Shown here in pieces: positions 13,057-24,030 of a stretch of 64,000 bases of DNA. A program made the translations under genes and the position numbers. The notes beneath the pieces were generated by a model. That model was not told the origin of the DNA, ran no database searches, and worked only from the letters and a program-made list of their open reading frames with translations. The DNA comes from Ophioderma brevispina. Taxonomy: Eukaryota > Echinodermata > Ophiuroidea > Amphilepidida > Ophiodermatidae. The stretch's first letter is position 1. Each line of letters starts with the position of its first letter. The stretch is taken from assembly GCA_023653785.1 (NCBI GenBank), contig JAMKCH010035896.1, positions 1 to 64,000 on the forward strand. Direction: 5' to 3'.

Positions 13057-15716
13057 AGCTTCGACCAAATTATGTTGTGAAAATTACAACTACTGGATGT
13101 ACATTGTCATACACACAGAATCCAAATCACATAGATTCCGGAGATAAGTTTGGACGAATATTATTACCATACTCCTAACTTTATAAAACTTTAATTGATT
13201 GGAGTGATCATATATGGCTGTCGTTGTAGGACAACATTCATTGATTATGCAAAGATTGTACGTTTCTACTCTCTTAAACTACGATTTTGATTGCATCGAT
13301 CATACATTGTTTAGATTCAACAATTGAGCAGATCTAATGGTAAATAAATTTTGCCCCAAAATACGTAGAAATGTATACATGTATTTCATAAGTTATTTCA
13401 AATCTTTATACGCCAATAACGAACTACTCAACTGTTGTTATTTGCATGAGGTATAGTCTGACATTTAAAAAAGTTAATACTTTTATATTGAAGCGTAATT
13501 CGAATACATAATTCATTTCGTTACTAGATCAGATATGGCTACATTTGGTTTGGCACAGTCACGGATCAACGTATTTCTTATTTGAAACTGATTAAGAGGA
13601 TATCTGGAATAGATAACATGTAAACCATGTTTACGGGAACTCTATCTTCGATATAGCTCATAGTATGTAAAATGTAAAACTTGCCTCCGTTCCTCGAATA
13701 CCCCTTGAAGCGCTAGAATTGCAAACTGCCATAAATACATAAGTAGTACATTCTATTCCTAGCAGTAAAAAGAACCATTCACAGATCTTTAAATCGTAGC
13801 CGATAACATGCAATTGAACTTTTAAATCATCCAATGACGCCACTGTAACAAGTTTAACAATCGTGTCGCATTTGTAAGGTAAAATTCCCGACAGGCAAAA
13901 CAACAGGGTGCGTAAATGGATTTGTCAACGTCATTGGATGTCACTAAAGAATTGAAATTGAAATCTCAAATCGTACAACTGCAACTAGCATAGATCTGAG
14001 ACATTACTGCATTTTGTCTTTCTTTTGACATCATTATTAAACTTCAAGTGGGTCGACAGCTTTGTACTTGTACAAATCACATTGTTGCCAAAGAACATAA
14101 ACACAGCATTTGTTCAATTTTCTTGTCGAAATCGCAGAAATACGTAGACAAAATTTGTTTACTGACGGTTTTATCCGTACGTCGAAACACCACCTCAAGT
14201 ATCATCCTCTGATATTATTCACTTGTTGTTGTTTTTGGTTAACAAATAAATCTTTCCTTGGAGTTCATCCTATGGGAAATATCTTACAATCCAAACTGAA
14301 TCGCAGCACACTCATCTAAGACCTGCTTTGAAGGCGTTAGCAAATACTCCCTATCATAGCTTGGAATTGTTCCTTCAATTCAATAAGACATAAAACCCAG
14401 TGGTATGGATTTCGCAAAGTGCGTTCTAAATAAGAAAGGCGATCTTCGCTTCCTTCGACGAATCATCCCTTACAATACATTACCATTCGTGTCCCGTTTC
14501 CAAATATCCGTCTTTGAATTACACCAATCTACACCCTCAGAAAATCGGCCTGTCCTCACGGCAATCCTCCCCTTTCACCACAGAATACAAACGTTGTTAG
14601 TAATCTTGTACTACGATAAAATTGCAAGATGTCAAATATTCAATTTGTAGGGTGATTTACTTGATTCTCTGTCACCCTGGTTTTGTTTGCAATTGTTACT
14701 TGCTATTCCTTCAGAGAATATCTTGTGACTTGCAACACGTCTTTATTTCACAGTATTTGTTTGTAAGAAGTATAGAAAATCATCTCAAAATCACAAAATG
14801 GTGTTAGATTTCAATTACTTTGCGTATGTAGTCAGTGCAATCGCAAGCTGCAAAAACAATTCTTGACGGCGGCGGTACGGCGTTATTCGGCGCACCCACT
14901 TGCGTAATGTAGCCGAACGATAAAATCCTATTACAAGTCAAAGAAATAATCCTTGAAAATGAGAAAGGATATTTGAACGAATGTTTCTTATAGTATATAA
15001 TTTACATTAAAAACCAAAACCCATGCAGCCACTAACGTTATCCTGGTCATCGTGACATGTCAGAGGTGCTAACAAGTGCTATTTTTGTATTTGATGACGG
15101 GCAATTCGGTAACCCATTTCGCCAACTGTCAAAATAACCCCGCTATTGATTGGTGTGTTCATTATCAGGACACCGCTGTTCGTCCCGAAGGTGTGCCTTT
15201 ACACGCTTTTAGCCATTTATATGCTGTAATCCCGGTCTTTCTTGTTTCACTCTCGATGGCTCCATTGTTGTTATAAACCAGGCTATAGAGTTGGAAATTC
15301 TTCAGCACGACCCACAAATGAGAAGTTAAATTATTCAATTTAAATATTTTAGACGTTAAAGACGCCACCGACCCATTAGGTGTTTCATTAGAAATCATAT
15401 TGTGCTGTGGTGTCCTGGTGTGAGAGCTTCATAGGATAGCGCCCAATATTATAAACTGATTCCTACTGTTTGCCATCCGCCTTTGCCGAACTTAATCAGT
15501 AAAATTATATGCAATTTAAAGAAGGTGTTACAGGTTTAACAATATATTTGTAGCGCCTGTGGTGTTTGCCGTGACTGTCTGTCTCGCAATATCAACATTT
15601 GTATGTGCTTTGATTTTCATCCTCACTCTTAATGCTAAGAATGATCGTCGATGTTATAACAAATTAATTAAAATATAAATGCACTCGCTTGAATATGCCT
15701 GCACGAATATCTGTTA
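13057..15716. other. intergenic with several unassigned short frames
   Basis: Frames at 13658-13903 (minus), 14110-14319 and 14405-14650 (plus) have fairly balanced composition but no recognisable motif, no shared frame and no clear splice sites. They could be fragments of exons or old transposon ORFs. Nothing firmer can be said. Confidence 0.35.
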
Positions 15717-16177
15717 AACCTTCAAAACATAATAATTAAGCAAAGATTAAAAAGCTATCCTGGAATGTTAAGAACATACACAACTGTTTGAAAGTCTCTT
15801 TCATTCTGACAAGACCAGAATAAAAGCAATATTATCAACAGCGACACAGTTCTTTCACCTGATTGGGATAATATATTCCACTAGGCATATCCTGTGCAAA
15901 CATTACTAAATATCATTACGGGCAAACATGTTTTTTTCAAATCTCGCTTTACTCAAGCCTATTACATGGGTGATAGGTCTTGCACTTATATCAGGTGTCA
16001 AATATTGTGTCGCCACTGCTTAAAATTCGTTACCATTAGCCACATCATAGATGACTGTGAGGTCTACAAGTCCCCAAGAGGAATTCCAGGCCTGATCAAC
16101 CTGGATGACGAAACTATCAGCTGGTTAAAGACGGATCTTCCACTGTGATTTTGGACTAAAAAAAAAAAAAAAAAAAA
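15717..16177 (+). mobile_element. non-LTR retrotransposon 3' end, tandem copy 1, with poly-A tail
   Basis: A 441-bp segment ends in TTGGACT followed by 20 A residues (16158-16177). Its frame 15894-16148 encodes a C-terminal retrotransposon peptide. An RxTQAYYM segment is followed by a cysteine/histidine cluster CRHC-x7-H-x4-C (CRHCLKFVTISHIIDDC) and then a short tail to the stop. A terminal C-x2-C-x(n)-H-x4-C cluster after an 'R.THxYL' segment is typical of the extreme C-terminus of many non-LTR elements (family knowledge). No reverse transcriptase is present, so the copy is strongly 5'-truncated. A nearly identical copy begins in the poly-A tract. Confidence 0.7.
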
Positions 16178-16615
16178 CCTTCAAAACATAATAATTAAGC
16201 AAAGATTAAAAAGCTATCCTGGAATGTTAAGAACATACACAACTGTTTGAAAATCTCTTTCATTCTGACAAGACCAGAATAAAAGCAATATTATCAACAG
16301 CGACACAGTTCTTTCACCTGATTGGGATAATATATTCCACTAGGCATATCCTGTGCAAACATTACTAAATATCATTACGGGCAAACATGTTTTTTCAAAT
16401 CTCGCTTTACTCAAGCCTATTACATGGGTGATAGGTCTTGCACTTATATCAGGTGTCAAATATTGTGTCGCCACTGCTTAAAATTCGTTACCATTAGCCA
16501 CATCATAGATGACTGTGAGGTCTACAAGTCCCCAAGAGGAATTCCAGGCCTGATCAACCTGGATGACGAAACTATCAGCTGGTTAAAGACGGATCTTCCA
16601 CTGTGATTTTGGACT
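16176..16615 (+). mobile_element. non-LTR retrotransposon 3' end, tandem copy 2
   Basis: This repeats 15717-16157 almost base for base. Differences seen include one G/A change near 16253 and one T fewer in the T run near 16391, which shifts the frame so that the surviving ORF starts later (MGDRSC at 16424-16606). It starts at exactly the same base as copy 1, right after the poly-A. It ends at the same TTGGACT, but here an (ACGA)n tail (16619-16639) follows in place of poly-A. The two therefore share both borders. Confidence 0.75.
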
Positions 16616-16810
16616 TGCACGCACGAACGAACGAACGAAAATTCGTTACCTTATTTGTAAGAGTAACCTGTGGTACCATTCGCAGTCAAACCAAAACCTT
16701 TGCAGATAAGCTCCAATTGATACACAGAACCTGGGCTTTCTTAATACTTATTGATCAAACATGGTCTAATGAATAATGTAATATATAATAATAATCGTGC
16801 TTTGGTATCT

Positions 16811-16970
16811 GATGGAGTATTTCCGTAACCTGACCAGGTTTGCCTGATCACCTTCCCCGAGCACTCTGAATTCAACAACCTTAACGGAATAAAGCTGTAA
16901 AGGTTGTTGAATTTGTAGTGGTCAGGGAAAATGGTCAGGTAAACCTGGTCAGGGTACGGAGACACCATAG
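16811..16970. mobile_element. foldback MITE, about 160 bp
   Basis: The two halves are inverted copies. The left half has CCTGACCAGGTTTGCCTGA and later AATTCAACAACCTTAACGG. The right half, reversed, has CCTGACCAGGTTTACCTGA and AATTCAACAACCTTTAC. The arms are about 75 bp with a loop of only a few bases, so the whole element could form one long hairpin. It is non-coding. Confidence 0.75.
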
Positions 16971-17005
16971 CTGAAGAGAAGACCAGACACTAACAGATGA
17001 GTGAG

Positions 17006-17007
<2 letters not shown>

Positions 17008-17048
<41 letters not shown>

Positions 17049-17070
17049 GTGAGTGAGTGAGTGAGTGACT
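17008..17070. repeat. (TTGA)n / (GTGA)n microsatellite
   Basis: About ten TTGA units pass into about five GTGA units. The Ser-Ile-Asn-Gln repeat peptide on the minus strand (16949-17173) is a by-product. Confidence 0.9.
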
Positions 17071-18019
17071 TTCTGAGTAACTGAGTGAGGTATGTGTGTT
17101 CGCGCGTATATGTGGTGAGTTTGTGTGTTTGTGTATAATAAACTTGTGTAATGTTTTCGTCAAATCGACGCATGGGGCTTGAAGTTATGTATTTGTGTGT
17201 ATGTTTTTCGCCTTTTTTTTAACCCGAACTGATTTTGTCTTTTCAGCTTGTTTTCTTAACATTCTGCTGAATAATGAAATGAACATAAGTTGTTGTATCA
17301 GCTAGTGAAACCGTAACGGAACATTTCAGACAATATCGGCAAACATCGTCCATGCACCGTCTACTGGCTGTGATCACTGCAAGTCGGTGAACCCTATGGT
17401 AAACATCATACTAACGGATTTGTCGACATCAATACGTGGTATAGATAGCCGCCGTTTTCTCAGTCAATTGAAGTGCTACTTTTGGTTTAGTAAAGTATTT
17501 GGATAAGGCAATCTTGTGGAGTATACTCAACCGAGGATCTTGCCAGGTGAACACTTTTAAAGCGTCAATATGTCAGAATTTTCTAGTATCAACAAAGTAA
17601 TGGTTTTGTGTTTGTATAATATAGCGGTGACAAGACAAAAAAGATAGTGGCAAGTACGGAGTAAGTAATCGGGTCGCAAAATGCAATTTTTTTACTGTTG
17701 TTAATTTTACTAAATTGCTTAATTCTAGTGGGTTATTTCCTCAATCTTTAATTTTCGTAAAAAGGACAATCATCTCAACAAAGAAATTTGTAATTTGCTT
17801 TAAATAAAGATTTATGATTCAGATAACGGCTCATTGTTTTAATAGTATCTTTCAGTTTTCATTACTTGACGCTATAGTTTGTTCGTTTGTATTTTGACCC
17901 GGAAATGGGTGCGCATTAGGTCAATGGTGACACTTAATTTCCTAAATACATTGAAATGTCATGGTGGTATTACCACAGAATCATTATTATATATTGAGCC
18001 AAGTCTTAATTCTCATAGT
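17071..18019. other. intergenic, nothing recognised
   Basis: No supported frame, repeat arm or RNA gene seen. Confidence 0.4.
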
Positions 18020-18247
18020 AGGATCATAAATGAGAATTCCATGCTCGAAGTTTGGGGAAGTAGGTCTGAAGATGATTTCAAATTTACCCCGGTACTAGCC
18101 CCCCCCCCCCTACTTATTTTACAACGTTCCCCACATTTTCCAAAGGTTGGACCCAAATATTTTGATTCATAATCCTTGAAACTATAGAAAAACATTTTCG
18201 AAAATTCTTCTCCAAACTTTGAGAATAGGATTCTCATTTATGACCCT
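18020..18247. mobile_element. MITE with TIRs of about 40 bp
   Basis: The left end AGGATCATAAATGAGAAT and the reversed right end AGGGTCATAAATGAGAAT form an inverted repeat. It continues, with mismatches, through TGCTCGAAGTTTGGGGAAG versus TTCTCAAAGTTTGGAGAAG. The interior holds a C10 run at 18101. Total length is 228 bp and it is non-coding. Confidence 0.7.
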
Positions 18248-19712
18248 GCTATCAAGGTTTATTTCAACATAAATCATAAAACATGATCCACTTGATGAGT
18301 ATCGAATCAGCGTTCCACAGGGTCAATTCAACATAGGCGGAGGACGTACGCACATCGCCAATAGTGTTATTATCTTAGATTGACATCAAATCTAGTTTTA
18401 CATTTCTGGAGTTAGTGTTTGAAACGTTTAAATCTAATTGGATTAACTATGATGTGTAATAGGATGTTATACTCTGACAGACATAGCAACACATGTCAGT
18501 CAGGTCTCATGACCTTGCTGTGAAAATCCCAAGTCTCACAGAAGATCATTTCTCCCATTCTCTGCAGGCTTATGGAACCAGCATAAAAGCAGGACTTGCA
18601 GAGCTTTATTTATGCAAATTTATGTAAATTTTGAGAATGTGTACTACGGGCTGTCTCTAAAAGGATTTTGTTATAGACAGGCCATAGTACAACTCATTAT
18701 AACTTTATGAATAGTGCATTTTTGCCCTAACGTTACTATTAGCGCTATTATTATTATTATTATCTTAGAATTGACCTTATTAAAGCTAATTTCACCGCGC
18801 AGCATGTTTGTTCCAACATAAGCACGTTCGCGCAGCATACTGGTGACATCAAAATCATTAGAATTTTATGGTATTCGCTCGCGTAGCACGGTCTCCTGCC
18901 ATCTTCGATATTTTTTAAATCGGTCAACATCCAATTACTTTGCATTCTCAAAACAGACACATATATAAATTTAAACACCTCTTTAAAACATAGCTGTCTG
19001 ACAAATATCCCTTTTAAACGGAAAATTAATTCTGAGCAGACGGCAATTAACACGCCGGGTGAAAGTGCAGGCCCCCAATACACCCAATAATTCCGGCCAT
19101 ATTATACCTTCAAAACAGCATTTAGTCATGGACATTCCGATGCCCTGAGGCCAGTCGGCTCATATTGCCAAAATACCGTCCAGCGACTATGCAGGTAGAA
19201 CATTCCCGTGACTGTGCAAGCATTTTCTTTAACGATTAACTTCGCCATTATTAGAGAAAAACCTGGGGTCATAATACACTAGTGGAAGATCTCGTGAAAG
19301 GCAGATAACAAACAACCCAGATGCCGATAGCTAAAATTTATTCCCGCCATTTTACAGTCATTTACCCTAAAAAGAAGACATTTTCGACACGTTTGGATCA
19401 ATAGCGCGTCGAAGTGATCGAACTGTGATGGTCTACTTATACTAATTTCTTGTTAGTAATGATGTTCTTGTTGGTGTAATTATTTGGTAATCATCATTTT
19501 ACATTTATTTCATATTCATCATACACATGATCATATACTAGTATATTGCATGTAAAATACATTTCATCTATAATCTCAGGGGCAGGAAAAATCTCATATG
19601 TACATTCGACCTTTGAAATTATAATTCCCTATGTGAAAATGGGCCCCATTTTCACAACCTCCTATGTGCATACTAGAGGAGAAGCTGTGACCCAGGTCAA
19701 ACATCATCGTTT
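18248..19712. other. intergenic; one 50-nt stem-loop
   Basis: At 18641-18690 GTACTACGGGCTGTCTCTAA faces the complement of TTATAGACAGGCCATAGTAC (17 of 20 positions pair, 10-base loop). It may be the remnant of a small element. A (ATT)n run lies at 18745-18762. The 107-codon minus frame at 18760-19083 has no recognisable domain. Confidence 0.4.
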
Positions 19713-20110
19713 ACCCCTCACTACAGGAAAGGTTTGACCCCATTGGTAGTTAGTATGGACCCTCTCCATCAATGTTAGGTAGGTAGTACTCTCAAATTGT
19801 GGTATCACTTTTTCAATAGGGGCCAATTTAAGTTTACACAGGGGTCAATTTTTTAAAATGCTCCAATCATGTTGAAATGTATGCTTATAATTGACCGTCT
19901 AGTCATCTAGTCATAAGGATTCCAAAGATGTATAGTTTGTACCGTCTATGACCATTGCTTTGGGAGTTATAGGGTAAAAAAGGTCAATGTGTCAAAAAGG
20001 TTAATGTGTCAAAATAAGGAATAGTTTGTACCATATGCAATGCATAGTTACCATGTTATGGGACAAAAAGGTCATAGGGCAACATAATCTAATTGGCGTT
20101 GACCTTCTTT

Positions 20111-20145
<35 letters not shown>

Positions 20146-20590
20146 CATATTTGGCTAAGAACATCAAAATTGAACAATACACAGACATAATGACCCTTAT
20201 CTCCGTAAGTAAGCATTTAACATTATAAAAACTATACCTTTAAGGAGTCCTCTTACCTCAGGCAATAATTTGCAAGTATTTAAAATATAATCAGATTAAC
20301 TTTTAATGTTGACCCCTGTACAAATTGAGATTGACCTTTTTTTACCATTTTTGTCATTTTTACTCTATATCTCCAAAACCAATGGTCGTAGGTGGTACAA
20401 ACTACACATTTTTGGAATCTTTATGACTAGACGGACAATATGGCATACATTTCAACATGATTGGAGTATTTTAAAAAATTGACCCCTGTGTAAACTTAAA
20501 TTGGGCCCTATTGAACAAGTGATACCACAATTTGAGAGTACTACCTACCTAGCAAAGGTGTTAAACCTTTTCTGTGGGGGGGGGGGGGGG
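19713..20590. mobile_element. large foldback element (family FB)
   Basis: Two long arms are inverted copies. Left: GGTAGGTAGTACTCTCAAAT, TTTACACAGGGGTCAAT, CCAATCATGTTGAAATGTATG, AAGGATTCCAAAGATGTATAG. Right, reversed: the same words in the same order. The outer tips also pair (CTACAGGAAAGGTTTGAC versus CACAGAAAAGGTTTAAC). Arms are about 300 bp and total length is about 880 bp. The centre holds an (ATTT)n microsatellite at 20110-20145. It is non-coding. Words such as AAGGATTCCAAAAGTATAG and GACCCCTGTACAAA recur in the nested foldback at 33127-34035, so the two belong to related families. Confidence 0.8.
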
Positions 20591-20591
20591 G

Positions 20592-20623
<32 letters not shown>

Positions 20624-20634
20624 GGGGGGGGGGG
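20576..20634. repeat. G16-A24-G19 homopurine block
   Basis: Three uninterrupted homopolymers in a row at the right tip of the foldback element. Such tracts can form triplex or quadruplex structures and are also typical sites of sequencing or assembly error, so the lengths are not reliable. Confidence 0.85.
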
Positions 20635-22682
20635 TACACGAACTCCTTAAATAAGGCCCCTATGATATTCTGCTCCTGCTCTATACTGGCAGCAACAAAA
20701 CACCCAATGTCTTCAATCTGAATTCCAATTGATTAAAACTAAGGCAATTACCTTTTAGAATATATTTTGCCGTAGCCAACAATCATATCAGAATATTTAC
20801 TATGGATTTAGGATTTTTTGGTTGCAGATAGATCTTATGAGAAATGTAATTTTGCACAGAGGAAGTTTTATAAATGACATAAATTTTCACATAGAAGCTT
20901 TTGATTTAAAGGTAGGAGGTTTTTCTTGCCCAGTGACAATACCATATATACATAATTGTAGACACCTCTCACACATAACACAAGTCGCATTAAAGAGAAA
21001 TTAAAATTAAATAGAAATTCAAATGACCTTTAATGCTGGCGAATGTTGAAAAACAGTGTGTTTTATTTTAAATCACGTGTGTAATTAAGATTAACAGATG
21101 TATTCTCAAATGTAGAATCGGGCAAAAAAATGGAGCTTCCATTTGATCTCCTCCGATTAAAAGAATCATGTTTACGCATGTCACTGACCAGGCAATATAT
21201 CCTGCGGTTGAATTTTAAGCTGTTGCTCTGGTATTGGGTTATTTTAATTGAAATCAATACCCCTACCCAGAACGATTAGCGGGAAATACCTTGCCAATCC
21301 CCTTTTTCAGGAAACACCAGAGAATTTTAAACGTTTATGATTATATTACAGAGAAACGTGAAATACCAGAGTGAAAAATATTATGTTTGATGTAAACGTC
21401 ATGAAATTAAAAAGGGTCAATGTAAGCACATTGAAATCCAGATATCTTTCCTCTTGGGCGTTTAAATGTATTGACCGCAGAATGTCAAATTCAGATGGAA
21501 ATTGTGATTTAGATCAAAATCATCCGTAGAAGGCTTACTGAAGGAAGTCGGTGGCATAATCCATTGTGACCATTCCAGAAATGGTAAAGACATTGGGTTG
21601 AAGACCTTGTGGTGAAAAACCTGGCATCTTTTGTCAGACTTACGACTTAAGAATGAAAACTGATCTGATATCCAAACGCCCCTGGAAACATAACACCTAT
21701 CACTTCTAACTACAACCATTAAGAGAAAAACAAAAACTAACTCGGTATGTGTATTTATAGCTAAAAACAACGAGGCAGGGTTGTTTTTTCGCGTCCCGTG
21801 CCGACGCGCTTACATTGACGATAACGAGGAAAAATCTATAAGTGGCGAACATTGACCAGTCTGGCATTCGTAATGATTTTTCACACCAGCATGTGATGGC
21901 TATGTTACGTCAATTGGGTGACCCAATGAGGGTTCAGATGTATGACAGTTGTACCTCCAGACCCTATCTGCTTGTATAAACAACAGGAAGGTAATTGGGC
22001 CGCAGCTTCCATTAGAGCCAGTAAAATTGTCATTGAACCCAGTAGCTATAATCCCATGTCAACTTCCGATAAATCACAAAATTAACATCGTTAAGTGACC
22101 GATAACATTCCAGCAATGGTTTAAATTAGTGTCTCGTTTCTCACATAACGTGTACTTAAAGTCTTTTTTGGAAACAAATATACGTTGTCAACGCCGTTTC
22201 CAATCCCAGCAGAATCATACAAATTACAGAACAGGGCAAACAGAAGATATTCTCCAAATGCATAAAACGCGCAAATACACACTAAGACACACAACAATAA
22301 CAATTAAACCAAAAAAATGTCTCTGCGCGAGAAAATTGAGGCTCACTGCGGCAGTTACGGGTATGAGAAGATTTCTGTCCCGTAGACCACTGACCTCTAC
22401 ACAAGGATAGCAGGTCTGAGTCTCCGAGTGAAACATCAGGAAGTTGCTTTTTTACCTTGACAATATGGCGGGAAACAATATATACACCTTGTCAAAGTTA
22501 AAGGAATAAAAAAAAAAAAAAAAAAAAGTTAAAGAGTTTGCACGAAATGTTTTGATGGTTTCTAGACAATATTCACCAGCTGATTCCAAATCTTTATGAT
22601 GCCACTTTGAGCATAAGAAGTGCAAAATTTGGATCCGCATTTATTAATTCTTAATAGTAGGCCTAACAAATGAAATTGCCAG
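20635..22682. other. intergenic; one unassigned 102-codon frame
   Basis: The minus frame 21462-21770 starts with an ATG and has an early hydrophobic segment (LVFVFLLMVVV). It then reads as an ordinary mixed peptide with no recognised domain. It could be an exon with a signal peptide or a chance frame. A run of 19 A at 22508 explains the Phe run in the minus frame at 22452-22640. Nothing else is supported. Confidence 0.35.
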
Positions 22683-22927
22683 AAGGTGGGTAACCGATCG
22701 AAAACCTCGACTTCCCGCTTTACTTCATCAAAATTGAGATTCGGATATCAGAAGAAGGTTCATATTTTTCTCAATACCCCACTGAAATTTAAGGCCCGTA
22801 AAATGTTTTTCTTCTACCACCCAAACAGCTAAATCCACAATTTGAAATCAGATGTTTTTGGAAATATATTTCCATGTCAGGGAGGAAGCTTTATGAAAAA
22901 TCGGACCATGATCGGGTCACCCACCTT
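22683..22927. mobile_element. MITE-like element with short TIRs
   Basis: The left end AAGGTGGGTAACCGATC and the reversed right end AAAGGTGGGTGACCCGATC pair over about 17 bp, after which similarity fades. Length is 245 bp and it is non-coding. A single copy is seen, so confidence is moderate. Confidence 0.5.
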
Positions 22928-23406
22928 TAAATAGCTCGAAATTTACAAAATCCAAGTGTGTCTAAAAACAAATAGAGACAAAGATGCGAGAGCCGAGAAC
23001 GTTCACGAGTCAATTCCACGATGCACCAATTTTAAGAAATTTCAGCTCAATAAGGTCATGTGATGCCACATAAGTCCTATTCCTAGCACATAAAAAACCT
23101 TGACTTTTACGCTGATTTTAGCCCACAAAGCCCATTTTTTTGCATGATCATGGAAATTTGTGTTGTGGTTCTTAAACTTTTTGAGCACTTTTTATTCCTA
23201 GGTACTTACATATGTTTTGTACAGTACAATATAGGCACATAGCAATGCATCATGGGATTGGTTTTAAACACCTTCTGCTTTAAGCTTGAAAAGGTATTTA
23301 GTTGACCTTGCTTTGTGACAATTTAGATAAATGCGATATTAAGTTTTTGAGAAACACAGATTTGAAGTGCGACATACCAGACACCGATTTTTACCGATTT
23401 ATGGGT

Positions 23407-24030
23407 TTAACCCTCGTCTTACCAAGAGGGGGGGGGAAAAAAAAAAAAAAAAAAAATTAGTGAACTTCGCTCCGGTGCGCTTAATGCCAAAAACTTTCGT
23501 AAAAAGCTTCTAGGTAATCGTTCTCTCATCCTTTCCGGTCATTTTAGCGAAAAAAAAAATGCTAAGGTAGCACCTTCACCGGGGTTAGGGTATGCCGTCA
23601 AAGTCGAAGGGTAGGGGTGGTGGTTGCCACCTAAGGATATTTTTATGGTGCATTATTTTAAATATTATGCACAGTATGGCTCTAAAACTCTATGTTTATG
23701 TAAAACTAGCCAATTGCCATCATTTAGAGCTGAAAACGCATGAAAATCCGATATTCCTACGTTTTTAGCGCAAAATTGGATTTTTCTTTGGAAATGAAAT
23801 GCCAATTTTGCCGAACTCGCGGACTTGATGACGGTATTAGAGAAGTGCAATTCTCCATGTGACGCCATACTAGGTATGTTTGGGTACACTTTTTTGGTAT
23901 CAATCGAAAAAGAGGATGCGCATAGTTATTCCCTTGTATCAAAATCATAAGCACATCGGGTGCTTAATAACGAATTCTCGCGGGGGTGGTAACCACCCCC
24001 ACCCCTTGGTAAACCGTGTAAAAAAGGCTA
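23407..24030 (+). mobile_element. TTAA-CCCTCG element, copy 1
   Basis: It opens TTAACCCTCGTCTTACCAAG. The next 220 bp match 52927-53125, including GTGAACTT, CTTTCGTAAA, TTTCCGGTCATTTT and ACCTTCACCGGGGTTAGGGT. The end near 23970-24030 (GGTAACCACCCCC, CCTTGGTAAACC) matches 53120-53160. Copy 1 thus carries about 330 bp (23640-23965) absent from copy 2, which is either an insertion here or an internal deletion there. No right TIR is visible in copy 1. The TTAA followed by CCC tip resembles piggyBac-type ends (family knowledge), but no transposase is seen. Confidence 0.6.

Noticed and set aside
16949..17173. Ser/Gln/Asn/Ile repeat protein
   Set aside because: It is the translation of the (TTGA)n/(GTGA)n microsatellite.
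18641..18690. tRNA or microRNA precursor
   Set aside because: No A/B-box or cloverleaf; a lone 20-bp stem with three mismatches is more likely an element remnant.
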